A program made the position numbers and the translations under genes. A stretch of DNA of 64,000 nt, taken from positions 2,046,001 to 2,110,000 of the forward strand of contig NZ_CP167068.1 in assembly GCF_051055405.1 (NCBI RefSeq), given 5' to 3'. How positions within the stretch are numbered: the stretch's first letter is position 1; each line of letters begins with the position of its first letter. The notes under the pieces are model-generated. The model searched no databases. It was given only the letters and a program-made list of their open reading frames with translations, and was not told the origin of the DNA. Positions 15,852-23,781 of this stretch are shown here, one piece after another. The stretch is from Pseudolachnospira sp051055405 (GTDB lineage Bacteria; Bacillota; Clostridia; Lachnospirales; Lachnospiraceae).

Positions 15852-17078
15852 CTATTCTCTTACCAGAGGCATACTCATGCAGCGAGGGCCTCCGCGTCCC
15901 CTCGATAACTCGGCGCTTGGAATCTCCAGTACCGTGATTCCAGCTTCCCGCATGAGATTGTTTGTTACCTCGTTTCTCTGGTAGACGACCACGACGCCGG
16001 GCGCAATGCAAAGCGTGTTGGAGCCATCGTTCCACTGTTCACGTTCTGCGGCAATTCTATCATCTCCGCCGCATTTTATCAAGGTTACCTTGTCAATTTT
16101 TAGATGTTTTTCCAGAATTTGTTCCAAACTCGTCTCCACACGGGATACTTTTAACCCATCCGGGCCATGTCCTTTGGTAATTTCATATACCACCAGCGGT
16201 CCCAGGATTCCCGGATGAATGGAAAATTTGTCATAATCAATCTGAGTGAATACCGTATCCAAATGCATAAAAGCACGACTATCGGGAATATCAAAAGCTA
16301 AAATCGTATCGATCGTGGCCAGTTCATCGGAGAACACATTTTTCGCCAACTGCTCGATCGCATCCGACTGAGTTCTTTGAGAAATTCCTACCGCCAGCAC
16401 AGTATCGCTTAAATTCAGAATATCTCCGCCCTCAATGTGGAACGGGGCGTACCGGTCGTAGTAAAGGTCTACCTTTCCCGCAAAATCCGGATGATATTTG
16501 AAAATATATTCCCCGTAGATCGTCTCCCGTCCGCGGGTAAAGGAATACATCCGATTCAAACTAACTCCGTCTCCAATACAAGCAAAGGGATCACGGGTAA
16601 AATACAAATTTGGCATCGGATCAATCAGAACCTTGGAAGATTCGCTCATCATATCCACCAAAGATTCGCTTTTATTAAAGAATACTTCGCCCAGAATCAA
16701 GCCTTCCATGGATTTTTGAACTAGTTCTAAAGGTTCCTCCTGAAACTTCATCATATAGTCATAAATCCGGCGCTGCCATTTTTCTGTAGAAATCCCTGCC
16801 TCTGTGATCCATTGCATCAGGAATTTATCCCGAATATCCGCATTTTCTGCAATTACCTCTGCCATCAAATTTTCCAGGTAGACCACTTCTACTCCATGAG
16901 CCCTCAGCAGGTCTGCAAATGCGTCGTGCTCTTCTCTGGCAATCTTTAAATAGGGAATATCGTCAAACAGAAGGTGATGCAGGGTCGAAGGCGTCAGCTT
17001 TTCGATTTCCTTGCCGGGACGGTGCAAGAGCACCTTTTTCAACGGCTGGATCTCACTTTTTACATGAATTGCTGCCAC
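15852..17078 (-). CDS. arcA: Arginine deiminase
   Basis: A 408-residue guanidine-modifying enzyme that hydrolyses arginine to citrulline and ammonia, the first step of the deiminase pathway. Conserved elements include LYFTRDPFACIGDG, HIEGGDILNLSD, and the catalytic cysteine in GGPRCMSMPL near the C-terminus. The GTG at 17078 is preferred: AAAGGAGG lies 6 bases upstream and the resulting length is normal; an upstream ATG (17102) would put the ribosome site inside the gene. The OTC gene follows 46 bases later. A Crp/Fnr-type gene lies directly upstream, as ArcR does in some Bacillota. Confidence 0.95.
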   Translation of the reverse strand: MAAIHVKSEIQPLKKVLLHRPGKEIEKLTPSTLHHLLFDDIPYLKIAREEHDAFADLLRAHGVEVVYLENLMAEVIAENADIRDKFLMQWITEAGISTEKWQRRIYDYMMKFQEEPLELVQKSMEGLILGEVFFNKSESLVDMMSESSKVLIDPMPNLYFTRDPFACIGDGVSLNRMYSFTRGRETIYGEYIFKYHPDFAGKVDLYYDRYAPFHIEGGDILNLSDTVLAVGISQRTQSDAIEQLAKNVFSDELATIDTILAFDIPDSRAFMHLDTVFTQIDYDKFSIHPGILGPLVVYEITKGHGPDGLKVSRVETSLEQILEKHLKIDKVTLIKCGGDDRIAAEREQWNDGSNTLCIAPGVVVVYQRNEVTNNLMREAGITVLEIPSAELSRGRGGPRCMSMPLVRE

Positions 17079-17169
17079 TTGTTTCCTCCTTTTCCTCATC
17101 AAATTTTACTGTTATGCTTTCCCTTCCATCTACTTTTCATACATTGCTTTTACCAAAATTGATCTTCCA

Positions 17170-17832
17170 TCAGATATTTGCTTTTTTTATCTCAAAAACA
17201 TTTTTTCTATAATCAATCAAGCCATCCTGTTTCATCTTTCCCAGCTCTTTCGACAAAGCGCTGCGGTCCAGGTTCAAATAGTCCGCCAATTGCTGACGGT
17301 CAAAAGGAATCACAATTTTACTGCTTCCCTGCTCTGAAATCAGCTGGGAAAAATAAGAAAGAAGCCGCCCTCGTATTGTTTTCGGCGAGGTATGCAGGCT
17401 GCGCTTGGAAAGCTGAAGATTTTTTTGCGCGCTGATGGTGAGCAGATTTTGTATCAGCCGGTTTTGCACCCCGCAGGCAGTACAGGGTAAAAATAGCTTC
17501 GGCACGTTGATAAAGAGAATCTCACAATTTTCATTGGCCGCCACCCGAATCATCAGCGGTTCCTCCGGTATACAAGCATAGGCTTCCGCAAATACCCCTC
17601 CCGCCTTTACTATACTTAGGATACTCTGATTTCCCCAGAAATCGTCGTGTCCAATTTGGACGCTGCCAGAAAGGACAAGGCCAATATTCGTCGTAATATT
17701 CCCCTCTTCGTAGATCGTCGTTCCCTTTTTGTAACAGACTGTTTTGAAATCCAGATGCTTCGCCATCTTTTGGACATCTTCTTCCGAACACCCTCGAAAT
17801 AAAGCGGTTTTGGAAATAAAATCAAAATTCAT
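17170..17832 (-). CDS. Crp/Fnr-family transcriptional regulator
   Basis: A 220-residue regulator with an N-terminal cyclic-nucleotide-binding-like beta-barrel (YKKGTTIYEEGNITTNIGLV) and a C-terminal winged helix (DRQQLADYLNLDRSALSKELGKM). Two cysteines (PCTAC) sit in the middle but the N-terminal cysteine cluster of classic FNR is absent. It stands between arcA (same strand, downstream) and a divergent 4Fe-4S protein gene. Crp/Fnr proteins beside such ferredoxin-like genes often respond to nitrosative or oxygen stress (HcpR-like), while ArcR-type members control arcA. Which applies here cannot be told from sequence. Confidence 0.85.
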   Translation of the reverse strand: MNFDFISKTALFRGCSEEDVQKMAKHLDFKTVCYKKGTTIYEEGNITTNIGLVLSGSVQIGHDDFWGNQSILSIVKAGGVFAEAYACIPEEPLMIRVAANENCEILFINVPKLFLPCTACGVQNRLIQNLLTISAQKNLQLSKRSLHTSPKTIRGRLLSYFSQLISEQGSSKIVIPFDRQQLADYLNLDRSALSKELGKMKQDGLIDYRKNVFEIKKANI

Positions 17833-17847
17833 AAAAGCCTCGTTTTC

Positions 17848-17905
17848 GTGGTTAGAACCACATACTTTTTGTCCGTATTATAGTAGACTAACCTTGCAAA
17901 GTCAA
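17848..17905 (-). promoter_or_regulatory. crp/fnr-type gene promoter with palindromic operator
   Basis: Minus strand: TTGACT (complement of 17900-17905), 17 bases, TATAAT (complement of 17877-17882). A perfect 14-base palindrome GTGGTTAGAACCAC (17848-17861) lies just downstream of the expected start site, a position suited to autorepression. The same gap must drive the divergent 4Fe-4S gene. Confidence 0.6.
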
Positions 17906-17935
17906 GAATATAACCGAATTCAGGAGGTTTTCCAT

Positions 17936-18646
17936 ATGATAAGAAAAATCATAAAAATCGATGAGGAAAAATGTAACGGCTGCGGCATCTGCGCCGAGGC
18001 CTGCCACGAAGGCGCCATCGAAATAATCGATGGGAAAGCAAAGCTCACCCGTGAGGATTACTGCGACGGTCTAGGGGACTGCCTCCCTGGCTGCCCGGTT
18101 GGCGCCATTACCTTTGAGGAGCGGGAAGCGGCATCCTATGATGCGGCCGCTGTTCTTGCCGCAAAGCAAAAAAAGGAAAAAGCCGCAAGTCCCCAGCCTG
18201 CCGGCTGTCCCGGTATGCAAATGCGCCAGCTGAAACCTACGGAAACAGAGCCATCCCCTTCGCCGTCCACGGCCATAAAATCACAGCTTGGCCAATGGCC
18301 TTGCCAGATTAAGCTGGCTCCAATAAACGCCCCTTATTTTCATGACGCCAAGCTGCTGATCGCGGCGGATTGCACGGCATACGCTTATGCAAATATTCAT
18401 CAAGATTTCATGAAAGGCAAGATTACGCTGATCGGCTGCCCCAAACTGGATTCTGTAGACTACAGTGAAAAGCTCACGGAAATCATAAAAAATAATGACA
18501 TCAAAAGCGTGACGGTCCTGCGGATGGAAGTTCCCTGCTGCGGCGGAATAGAGATGGCGGCAAAGAAAGCATTGCAAAACAGCGGGAAGTTTATTCCATG
18601 GCAGGTGGTGACCCTATCCATCGATGGCAAAATTCTGGAAGACTAA
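17936..18646 (+). CDS. 4Fe-4S ferredoxin-type iron-sulfur protein
   Basis: A 236-residue protein. Residues about 8-60 form a two-cluster ferredoxin domain: CNGCGICAEACHEG and the variant CDGLGDCLPGCPVGA. A Pro/Ala/Ser-rich linker with an extra CPG follows, then a C-terminal domain with CTAYAYANIH, GCPKLD and PCCGGIEMAAKKAL motifs. Homologues commonly sit beside Crp/Fnr regulators, often with hybrid-cluster protein genes, but no hcp is seen here. The ATG at 17936 has AGGAGG at 17922-17927. It is divergent from the regulator and probably controlled by it. The electron-transfer role is inferred. Confidence 0.85.
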   Translation: MIRKIIKIDEEKCNGCGICAEACHEGAIEIIDGKAKLTREDYCDGLGDCLPGCPVGAITFEEREAASYDAAAVLAAKQKKEKAASPQPAGCPGMQMRQLKPTETEPSPSPSTAIKSQLGQWPCQIKLAPINAPYFHDAKLLIAADCTAYAYANIHQDFMKGKITLIGCPKLDSVDYSEKLTEIIKNNDIKSVTVLRMEVPCCGGIEMAAKKALQNSGKFIPWQVVTLSIDGKILED

Positions 18647-18681
18647 GAAAGATGCTGCTTACGGTTTCTTTCTGATTTTTA

Positions 18682-18720
18682 AAAAGCGGTCCAACCGAAT
18701 TTTCTGGTTGAACCGCTTTT
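18682..18720. terminator. Bidirectional terminator between the 4Fe-4S gene and yjiH-like gene
   Basis: AAAAGCGGT-CAACC pairs with GGTTG-ACCGCTTTT around an 8-base loop; A-run and T-run on both sides let it act on both strands. It lies between convergent genes ending at 18646 and 18748. Confidence 0.85.
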
Positions 18721-18747
18721 CTATTCTATCGGAAATTCTTTGTTCTT

Positions 18748-20067
18748 CTATCCCAGCCCTCCAAAGAATACTGGAAATAGGAATACAGCCGCAGGTACCA
18801 GCAAAATCAGGCGTAACAGCCAGATGCCGGCCTGCTCTTTCAGATTCGTCAAACCAGGACAAGCCAGGGCTAATAGCAGCGGGGCTATGTAAACCATTTC
18901 CCCCAAAGTCATGCAAAGAATTTTCAGAGTAATTGCCGCGTTATGTACGTCAGCCAAAAGAACCGTAGGCATCACCACATCGATGAAATTCAGTACCATC
19001 ACCGGCGCGTAGTAACTGACATCCGGAATTCCAAAAAGTTTCATCCACATAGCGTAAGGATAGGTCAGGATATTGACTACCGGGGTATAGGCCAGAATTA
19101 ACTTCATCACAGTTCCCCAAGCCAACGTGTAGGGAATAAAACTGATCATATTGAGCATAATGGAGATTACATTGTCAACCGGATGATAACGGGTAGCCAG
19201 CGCCTTTTTCGAAGCCCCTGTCAAAGCCCTCTGTAGACGCGAGTTTGAAGATACTTGCCCCATCTGCTCCGCCGGTCTTTCCCCCACATAAGTCTCTGGA
19301 ATCTTTCGAATCGGAAAAAGACGTACAACAATTACGCTGACCAGAAGCGCCGCTACGCACATGTAGAGGTAAAAGCGGCCAAAATGCTCCATCTCTCCGA
19401 TTGTCTCCAGTACCAACATACTAAAGGGCATAGAAGGGATGGTCAGGCAGGAAATAATAATGACGGCTTCCCTGCGGTTATACACGGCTTTTTGAAACTG
19501 ATCGACCACCATCACCACCGCCACCGTCACGCTGACAAACATCCCCGTCAGCACATTGATCACCGCAGCTCCCGGCACCTTCAGCAAGGGTTTCATAATC
19601 GGCCTCAGATAAACTTCCAAAAATTCCGAAAGGCCATAGTCGCTCAAAAGCGGCAGAAGCAGTTTGGCAATCACCATAAAGACAACCATATGGGCGCACA
19701 TGGGAATCAGCGCTTCGCTCTCTTTATTCAAAAAATCCAGCGGCAAAAACAAATACGAAAATACGACCACAAAAGCCACGCTTAGAGTCACCAACTGCAT
19801 TTTTTTGCCTGCAAAGTTTTTTTTCAACCTTGGACTTTTCAGAATCCATCCGACACGCAGACAGGTACCGCAAATCGTGGCGAATAGTGAAAGTCCAATA
19901 AAAGCCAGTAAAATCCAAGCGTTTAAAGGGTCCAAAATCCCTTCAAAAAAGCTCACGAAAAATTGAAACACACTCTGGTCCAACCCAGGAATTTTCACTA
20001 AAAATAGCACGATTCCCAGAACGGTTAATCCCAGGGACTTGATTACACCCTTTTTACTCATTTCCAT
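18748..20067 (-). CDS. YjiH-family / nucleoside-recognition (Gate) membrane protein
   Basis: A 439-residue integral membrane protein with about 10 hydrophobic segments. Gate-like features are VINVLTGMFVSVTVAVVMV in the first half and APVMVLNFIDVVMPTVLLAD in the second. The overall organisation fits the YjiH family (COG3314), whose substrate is unknown. The protein starts at ATG 20067 (an alternative ATG is two codons later). It is alone on its strand; the IS481-like element stands about 130 bases upstream of its start and one copy of the flanking duplication lies there too, so its promoter may have been altered. Confidence 0.75.
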   Translation of the reverse strand: MEMSKKGVIKSLGLTVLGIVLFLVKIPGLDQSVFQFFVSFFEGILDPLNAWILLAFIGLSLFATICGTCLRVGWILKSPRLKKNFAGKKMQLVTLSVAFVVVFSYLFLPLDFLNKESEALIPMCAHMVVFMVIAKLLLPLLSDYGLSEFLEVYLRPIMKPLLKVPGAAVINVLTGMFVSVTVAVVMVVDQFQKAVYNRREAVIIISCLTIPSMPFSMLVLETIGEMEHFGRFYLYMCVAALLVSVIVVRLFPIRKIPETYVGERPAEQMGQVSSNSRLQRALTGASKKALATRYHPVDNVISIMLNMISFIPYTLAWGTVMKLILAYTPVVNILTYPYAMWMKLFGIPDVSYYAPVMVLNFIDVVMPTVLLADVHNAAITLKILCMTLGEMVYIAPLLLALACPGLTNLKEQAGIWLLRLILLVPAAVFLFPVFFGGLG

Positions 20068-20174
20068 TACTCTTCTCTCTTGCGATTTGGCGCCCGCGGA
20101 AATGCCGACGGATTTTAGTATAACTCAGTCCATAAAAAATTTCCAGCAGTAAAATACTTTTTTATTCCCCCTCT

Positions 20175-20199
20175 CACCTTTTTTTGGTATTTCTACTTT
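20175..20199. repeat. Left copy of 25-base direct repeat flanking the IS
   Basis: The 25 bases 20175-20199 (CACC, seven T, GGTATTTCTAC, TTT) recur exactly at 21264-21288 on the other side of the insertion sequence. This is longer than the usual IS481 target duplication. Confidence 0.9.
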
Positions 20200-21263
20200 T
20201 GTAGGTTTGTCAATCATATGTTACACTGAGCCATTATAATCCCTAAGTACCTGAGCCGGAGTTTTCCAACCAAGAGGGCGCATGGGAAAGTTATTGTAAT
20301 CCCTGCGATTGTACACTTTCAGCTGTCTGCTGAAATCTTCAAAGGAATAGAAGGTGTGCGTGGCATAAAAGCGTTCGTTGTCCTTACGGTGACTGCGTTC
20401 TACTTTGCCATTGTGCCTTGGTGTAAAAGGACGGATAAGCTTGTGGCGAATCCCATGTGCCAGCAGATGAACCTGAAACATTGTCGGCTTATCCCGTTGT
20501 GTGGTGAAGCGGTTGGTAAATTCAGCCCCGTTATCCGTTTGAACACATTCGATCGGATAGGGGAAAGCCTTTATCAAATGGTCCAAAAACTGAGCAGAAG
20601 AGTAGGTACTGTGTTCGTCAAAAGCCTCTACGAAACGCCATCTGGAGAATTCATCCAAAGCAGTGTACTGGAAGAACTTTTCGTCTTTGACATTGCTGTT
20701 GAGCAGACAAGAAGCAGGAACGAACTTGACATCGATCTGAATGCGCTGCCCGGGATGATCCATCTGCTCGTAAGGCTTAGGGATATACTTGGGATTGGGA
20801 GGATGAACGGCCATAATCCCCTGCCTTTTCAGAACGCGGTAGAGTGCGGAGATAGAGCGTGAATAGCCTCTCTGCCTAAGCTTAACCCAGAAAACAACGA
20901 GACCGTCATGGGGATTGCGTCTGCGCATATCGGAGATCAATTTCAGTTCTGCCGAAGTATGCTGATTGGGATGGTGGTGAGGTTTTCTTGAGAGATTGCG
21001 CAAAGACTGTATGGAGCCGTCGTAGCGGCGTCGCCAGCGGTAAATATACTGGCGGTTGGTACTATATTGAATAGCAGCTTTTGTAACGCCATGCTTTTCC
21101 GCATATTGAATTAGGGATAGACGATACCTCATATCTTGTGTTATACTAGCCATAGCAGAGAACTCCTTTTTGTTTGTTTTGTTGTGGTGACTAAAGTATA
21201 ACACAAAGGAGGCATCTCTGCTTTTTCATTATTCAGTTGTAACACATGTATTGTAATCCTACA
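20200..21263. mobile_element. IS481-like insertion sequence, complete
   Basis: A 1,064-base element. It begins TGTAGG and ends CCTACA, with about 30-base imperfect terminal inverted repeats (20200-20230 against 21233-21263, sharing TGTAGG, CAAT, GTTACA and CTGA blocks), as in IS481-type elements. It contains one transposase gene on the minus strand with intact DDE residues. A 25-base exact direct repeat flanks it. It lies just upstream of the pyrBI promoter, whose -35 starts 30 bases after the right end. Confidence 0.9.
20221..21153 (-). CDS. IS481-family DDE transposase
   Basis: A 310-residue transposase. The N-terminal helix-turn-helix (YAEKHGVTKAAIQYSTNRQYIYRW is its core region) is followed by an rve integrase domain with the acidic catalytic residues: D in QIDVKF, D in VQTDNGAEF, and E in HNGKVERSHRKDN. 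The ATG at 21153 has AAAGGAG upstream; the frame is open 17 codons further. It is full length and apparently intact, and the stop codon lies inside the left terminal repeat. Confidence 0.93.
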   Translation of the reverse strand: MASITQDMRYRLSLIQYAEKHGVTKAAIQYSTNRQYIYRWRRRYDGSIQSLRNLSRKPHHHPNQHTSAELKLISDMRRRNPHDGLVVFWVKLRQRGYSRSISALYRVLKRQGIMAVHPPNPKYIPKPYEQMDHPGQRIQIDVKFVPASCLLNSNVKDEKFFQYTALDEFSRWRFVEAFDEHSTYSSAQFLDHLIKAFPYPIECVQTDNGAEFTNRFTTQRDKPTMFQVHLLAHGIRHKLIRPFTPRHNGKVERSHRKDNERFYATHTFYSFEDFSRQLKVYNRRDYNNFPMRPLGWKTPAQVLRDYNGSV

Positions 21264-21288
21264 CACCTTTTTTTGGTATTTCTACTTT
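21264..21288. repeat. Right copy of 25-base direct repeat flanking the IS
   Basis: Exact copy of 20175-20199. It ends 4 bases before the -35 box of the pyrBI promoter, so the original target was the DNA immediately upstream of that promoter. Confidence 0.9.
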
Positions 21289-21292
21289 TTGC

Positions 21293-21334
21293 TTGACAAG
21301 CCCCGGCAAAAAATTATATAATTGAAAAAATTTG
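21293..21334 (+). promoter_or_regulatory. pyrBI promoter with AATTTG start region
   Basis: TTGACA (21293-21298), 18 bases, TATAAT (21317-21322). The expected start is A at 21329, giving an initial transcript AATTTG (21329-21334). The same initially transcribed hexamer at enterobacterial pyrBI allows UTP-dependent stuttering on the three U residues. The leader to the ATG is only about 48 bases, with no room for a classic attenuator. Confidence 0.75.
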
Positions 21335-21376
21335 CCCGGAAGGGTGGAGATTACCATAGGGAGGACAGGTGCTATT

Positions 21377-22303
21377 ATGAAACATCTTATTGACCCGACG
21401 GATTTAAGTCTGAAAGAAATTGACGAAATCCTCAGTTTGGCGGAAGACATTATTCAAAACAGAAAGAAATATTCGGAGGTGTGTAAAGGAAAAAAATTAG
21501 CGACCTTATTTTATGAGCCTAGCACGCGGACCCGTTTAAGCTTTGAAGCAGCGATGCTGGAGCTTGGGGGCAGCGTACTTGGCTTTTCTTCTGCAGACGC
21601 CAGTTCCGCCGCCAAAGGGGAAAGCGTAGCCGATACTGCCCGCACGGTTTCCAAATATGCAGATATCATCGCCATGCGGCATCCCAAGGAAGGCGCTCCT
21701 CTCGTAGCATCGATGTATGTAGATATTCCGGTTATCAATGCTGGCGATGGCGGCCATAACCATCCGACCCAGACCTTAACGGACCTTCTGACCATCAAGG
21801 AAACCAAAAAGCGGCTGGACAATCTAACCGTGGGATTCTGCGGAGACCTAAAATTCGGACGCACCGTTCACTCTCTCATCAAACAACTTTCCTGTTATGA
21901 AAATATGAAATTCATTCTGATCTCTCCTCCTGAGCTGCAGATTCCAGATTATATCAAAGAAGAAACTTTGCTGAAAAAGAATATTCCCTTCCAGGAAGTG
22001 TGCGAGATGGATACCGTCATCAATGACCTGGATATTCTCTACATGACTCGCGTACAGCGGGAACGTTTCTTCAACGAAGCCGACTATATCCGCTTAAAAG
22101 ATACCTACATATTGACACTGGAAAAATTAGAAAATGCCAAGCCAGATTTGAAAATCCTGCATCCACTTCCCAGAGTGAATGAGATTGCAACCGAGGTGGA
22201 CAATGACCCTCGCGCCGTTTATTTTGATCAAGTGGAATATGGGAAATTTGTCCGGATGGCTTTGATGCTGAAACTTTTAGGTTTGGATCAGACAGTAGAA
22301 TAA
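21377..22303 (+). CDS. pyrB: Aspartate carbamoyltransferase catalytic subunit
   Basis: A 308-residue cytosolic enzyme making carbamoyl-aspartate, the committed step of pyrimidine synthesis. Motifs: carbamoyl-phosphate site FYEPSTRTRLSFEA, HPTQTLTDLLT, and the aspartate-side LHPLPRVNEI. The ATG at 21377 gives the standard family length; the frame is open 15 codons upstream, but that would overlap the leader. pyrI follows after 12 bases, so the product is expected to be the allosteric 2(C3):3(R2) holoenzyme, in contrast to the regulatory-subunit-free PyrB of Bacillus. Confidence 0.97.
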   Translation: MKHLIDPTDLSLKEIDEILSLAEDIIQNRKKYSEVCKGKKLATLFYEPSTRTRLSFEAAMLELGGSVLGFSSADASSAAKGESVADTARTVSKYADIIAMRHPKEGAPLVASMYVDIPVINAGDGGHNHPTQTLTDLLTIKETKKRLDNLTVGFCGDLKFGRTVHSLIKQLSCYENMKFILISPPELQIPDYIKEETLLKKNIPFQEVCEMDTVINDLDILYMTRVQRERFFNEADYIRLKDTYILTLEKLENAKPDLKILHPLPRVNEIATEVDNDPRAVYFDQVEYGKFVRMALMLKLLGLDQTVE

Positions 22304-22315
22304 TAGGAGGCACAT

Positions 22316-22747
22316 ATGTTAAAGGTTGACAGTATCGAAAAGGGAATTGTACTGGATCACATTCAAGCGGGAAAAGCCATGCAGGTGTATCAGTATCTGA
22401 ATCTGGATCATCTCGATTGCAGTGTGGCCATCATCAAAAATGTAAAAAGCAACAAAATGGGAAAAAAGGATATCATCAAAATCAATGATACCATCGATAT
22501 TAACCTGGATGTCCTGGGATATATTGACCCGAATATTACCGTCAATATCATTGAAGACGGCATGACCATAGAGAAAAAACGTCTGGAATTGCCTGAAAAA
22601 ATCGTCAATGTTGTAAAATGCAAAAATCCCCGCTGCATTACTTCCATCGAACAGGAACTGGACCACGTATTTAAGCTGGCTGATCGGGAAAGCGGTGCTT
22701 ACCGCTGCATCTACTGCGATCAAAAGGCAACCCATAGCCAGCCGTAA
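22316..22747 (+). CDS. pyrI: Aspartate carbamoyltransferase regulatory subunit
   Basis: A 143-residue regulatory chain. The N-terminal allosteric nucleotide-binding domain (IEKGIVLDHIQAGKAMQVYQ) precedes a C-terminal zinc domain with four cysteines, C-x4-C (CKNPRC) and C-x2-C (CIYC), that contacts PyrB. ATP/CTP control of the complex follows from the family. Ribosome site TAGGAGG precedes the ATG at 22316. Confidence 0.97.
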   Translation: MLKVDSIEKGIVLDHIQAGKAMQVYQYLNLDHLDCSVAIIKNVKSNKMGKKDIIKINDTIDINLDVLGYIDPNITVNIIEDGMTIEKKRLELPEKIVNVVKCKNPRCITSIEQELDHVFKLADRESGAYRCIYCDQKATHSQP

Positions 22748-22774
22748 TCTTCCGTTAACAGAAAAACGGCCTTT

Positions 22775-22806
22775 TAGGGGCGCCCTCCGTAAGGAAGGCG
22801 CCCCTA
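22775..22806 (+). terminator. Strong G+C hairpin after pyrI
   Basis: TAGGGGCGCC (22775-22784) pairs perfectly with GGCGCCCCTA (22797-22806), extended by TCC/GGA around a GTAA loop. No T-run follows, so it may be a 3'-end stabiliser or a weak terminator rather than a canonical one. Confidence 0.55.
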
Positions 22807-22883
22807 TAGCCTTGTATCTCCATATATGTTTGGAAGTATTCCAAATAAAAGCCTGGGAACACAGCCCGCCGGACTTCGTTTTT

Positions 22884-23774
22884 TCATATCTGGAAAACGA
22901 TGCGGATGCTTAGTCTGCCGTTTTCGTATTTCGCTGATATCGTCCCATTCATTTGTTCGACAAGCGTTTTAGAAATTGCTAATCCTAAGCCTGTCCCCTT
23001 TCTGGCTGCTTCTACCGTATAGAAACGGTCAAACAGCCTCCCCACCTGTATTTCATCTAATCCAGAAGCCATATTGGAAAAAGTAATTTCTCCATTCTCT
23101 GACAACGTGATTTTCAAATCTCCATCACTGTATTTTATAGCATTACTGATTAGATTAGAAAACACACGAGATAAAGCGGAACGGTCAAGCATTCGTATTA
23201 TTTTTGTTTCGGATAGTTGTATTTCAGGCACAATGTTTCGTTCTGTTAAAACGGTATAAAATGCCGCAATACTTTCTTCCAATACCGTATTGATGACAAC
23301 CTGCTCCTTGGTTGTATTGTCTTTCGTTGAAATGATAACGGAGTATCGGAAAAGCTCATCTGAAAGCTGTATCAAAATATCCACACGGTCTTTTATAATT
23401 CCGATATACCGATTAACAGCGTCTGACTTTTCTTCCTGTTCCAACAATTCTAAATAGCCGCAGATAGCCGTAAGCGGGGTTCGTAAATCATGGGAAATAT
23501 TTGTAACTGCATTTTTTAATTCCATGTCGCCTTGTTGAAACCGGTGCCGTTCTATGCGAAGTTTACGAAGTTCTGTATTGATGGCATTTGCTAATTTACG
23601 CATATACCTATCGTTACAGGAAATGTCAATAAGAGTATTCGTATCGGTTATGAGCCTGTCGGCAAAGGCGTCTGCCAGTTCCCCTGCGGCTTTTTGTAAG
23701 ATATAAATTTTCATAAACAAGGCAACAATGATGATCGCCATAATGCCTACGAAAGCCCATAACCATTCTTCCAT
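22884..23774 (-). CDS. Sensor histidine kinase
   Basis: A 296-residue membrane kinase with one N-terminal membrane helix (LWAFVGIMAIIIVALFM) and almost no extracellular part, so signal input is probably from within the membrane or from the partner ABC transporter. The H-box is NISHDLRTPLTAICGYL (His about 94), with N-box SNLISNAIKYSD, a G1/F-box region (GRLFDRF) and G2 box GTGLGLAISKTL. It ends the four-gene set RR-ABC-permease-HK, a gene grouping typical of antimicrobial-peptide sensing and export systems. Its DNA is more A+T-rich than the flanks. Confidence 0.9.
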   Translation of the reverse strand: MEEWLWAFVGIMAIIIVALFMKIYILQKAAGELADAFADRLITDTNTLIDISCNDRYMRKLANAINTELRKLRIERHRFQQGDMELKNAVTNISHDLRTPLTAICGYLELLEQEEKSDAVNRYIGIIKDRVDILIQLSDELFRYSVIISTKDNTTKEQVVINTVLEESIAAFYTVLTERNIVPEIQLSETKIIRMLDRSALSRVFSNLISNAIKYSDGDLKITLSENGEITFSNMASGLDEIQVGRLFDRFYTVEAARKGTGLGLAISKTLVEQMNGTISAKYENGRLSIRIVFQI

Positions 23775-23781
23775 ACGAAAT

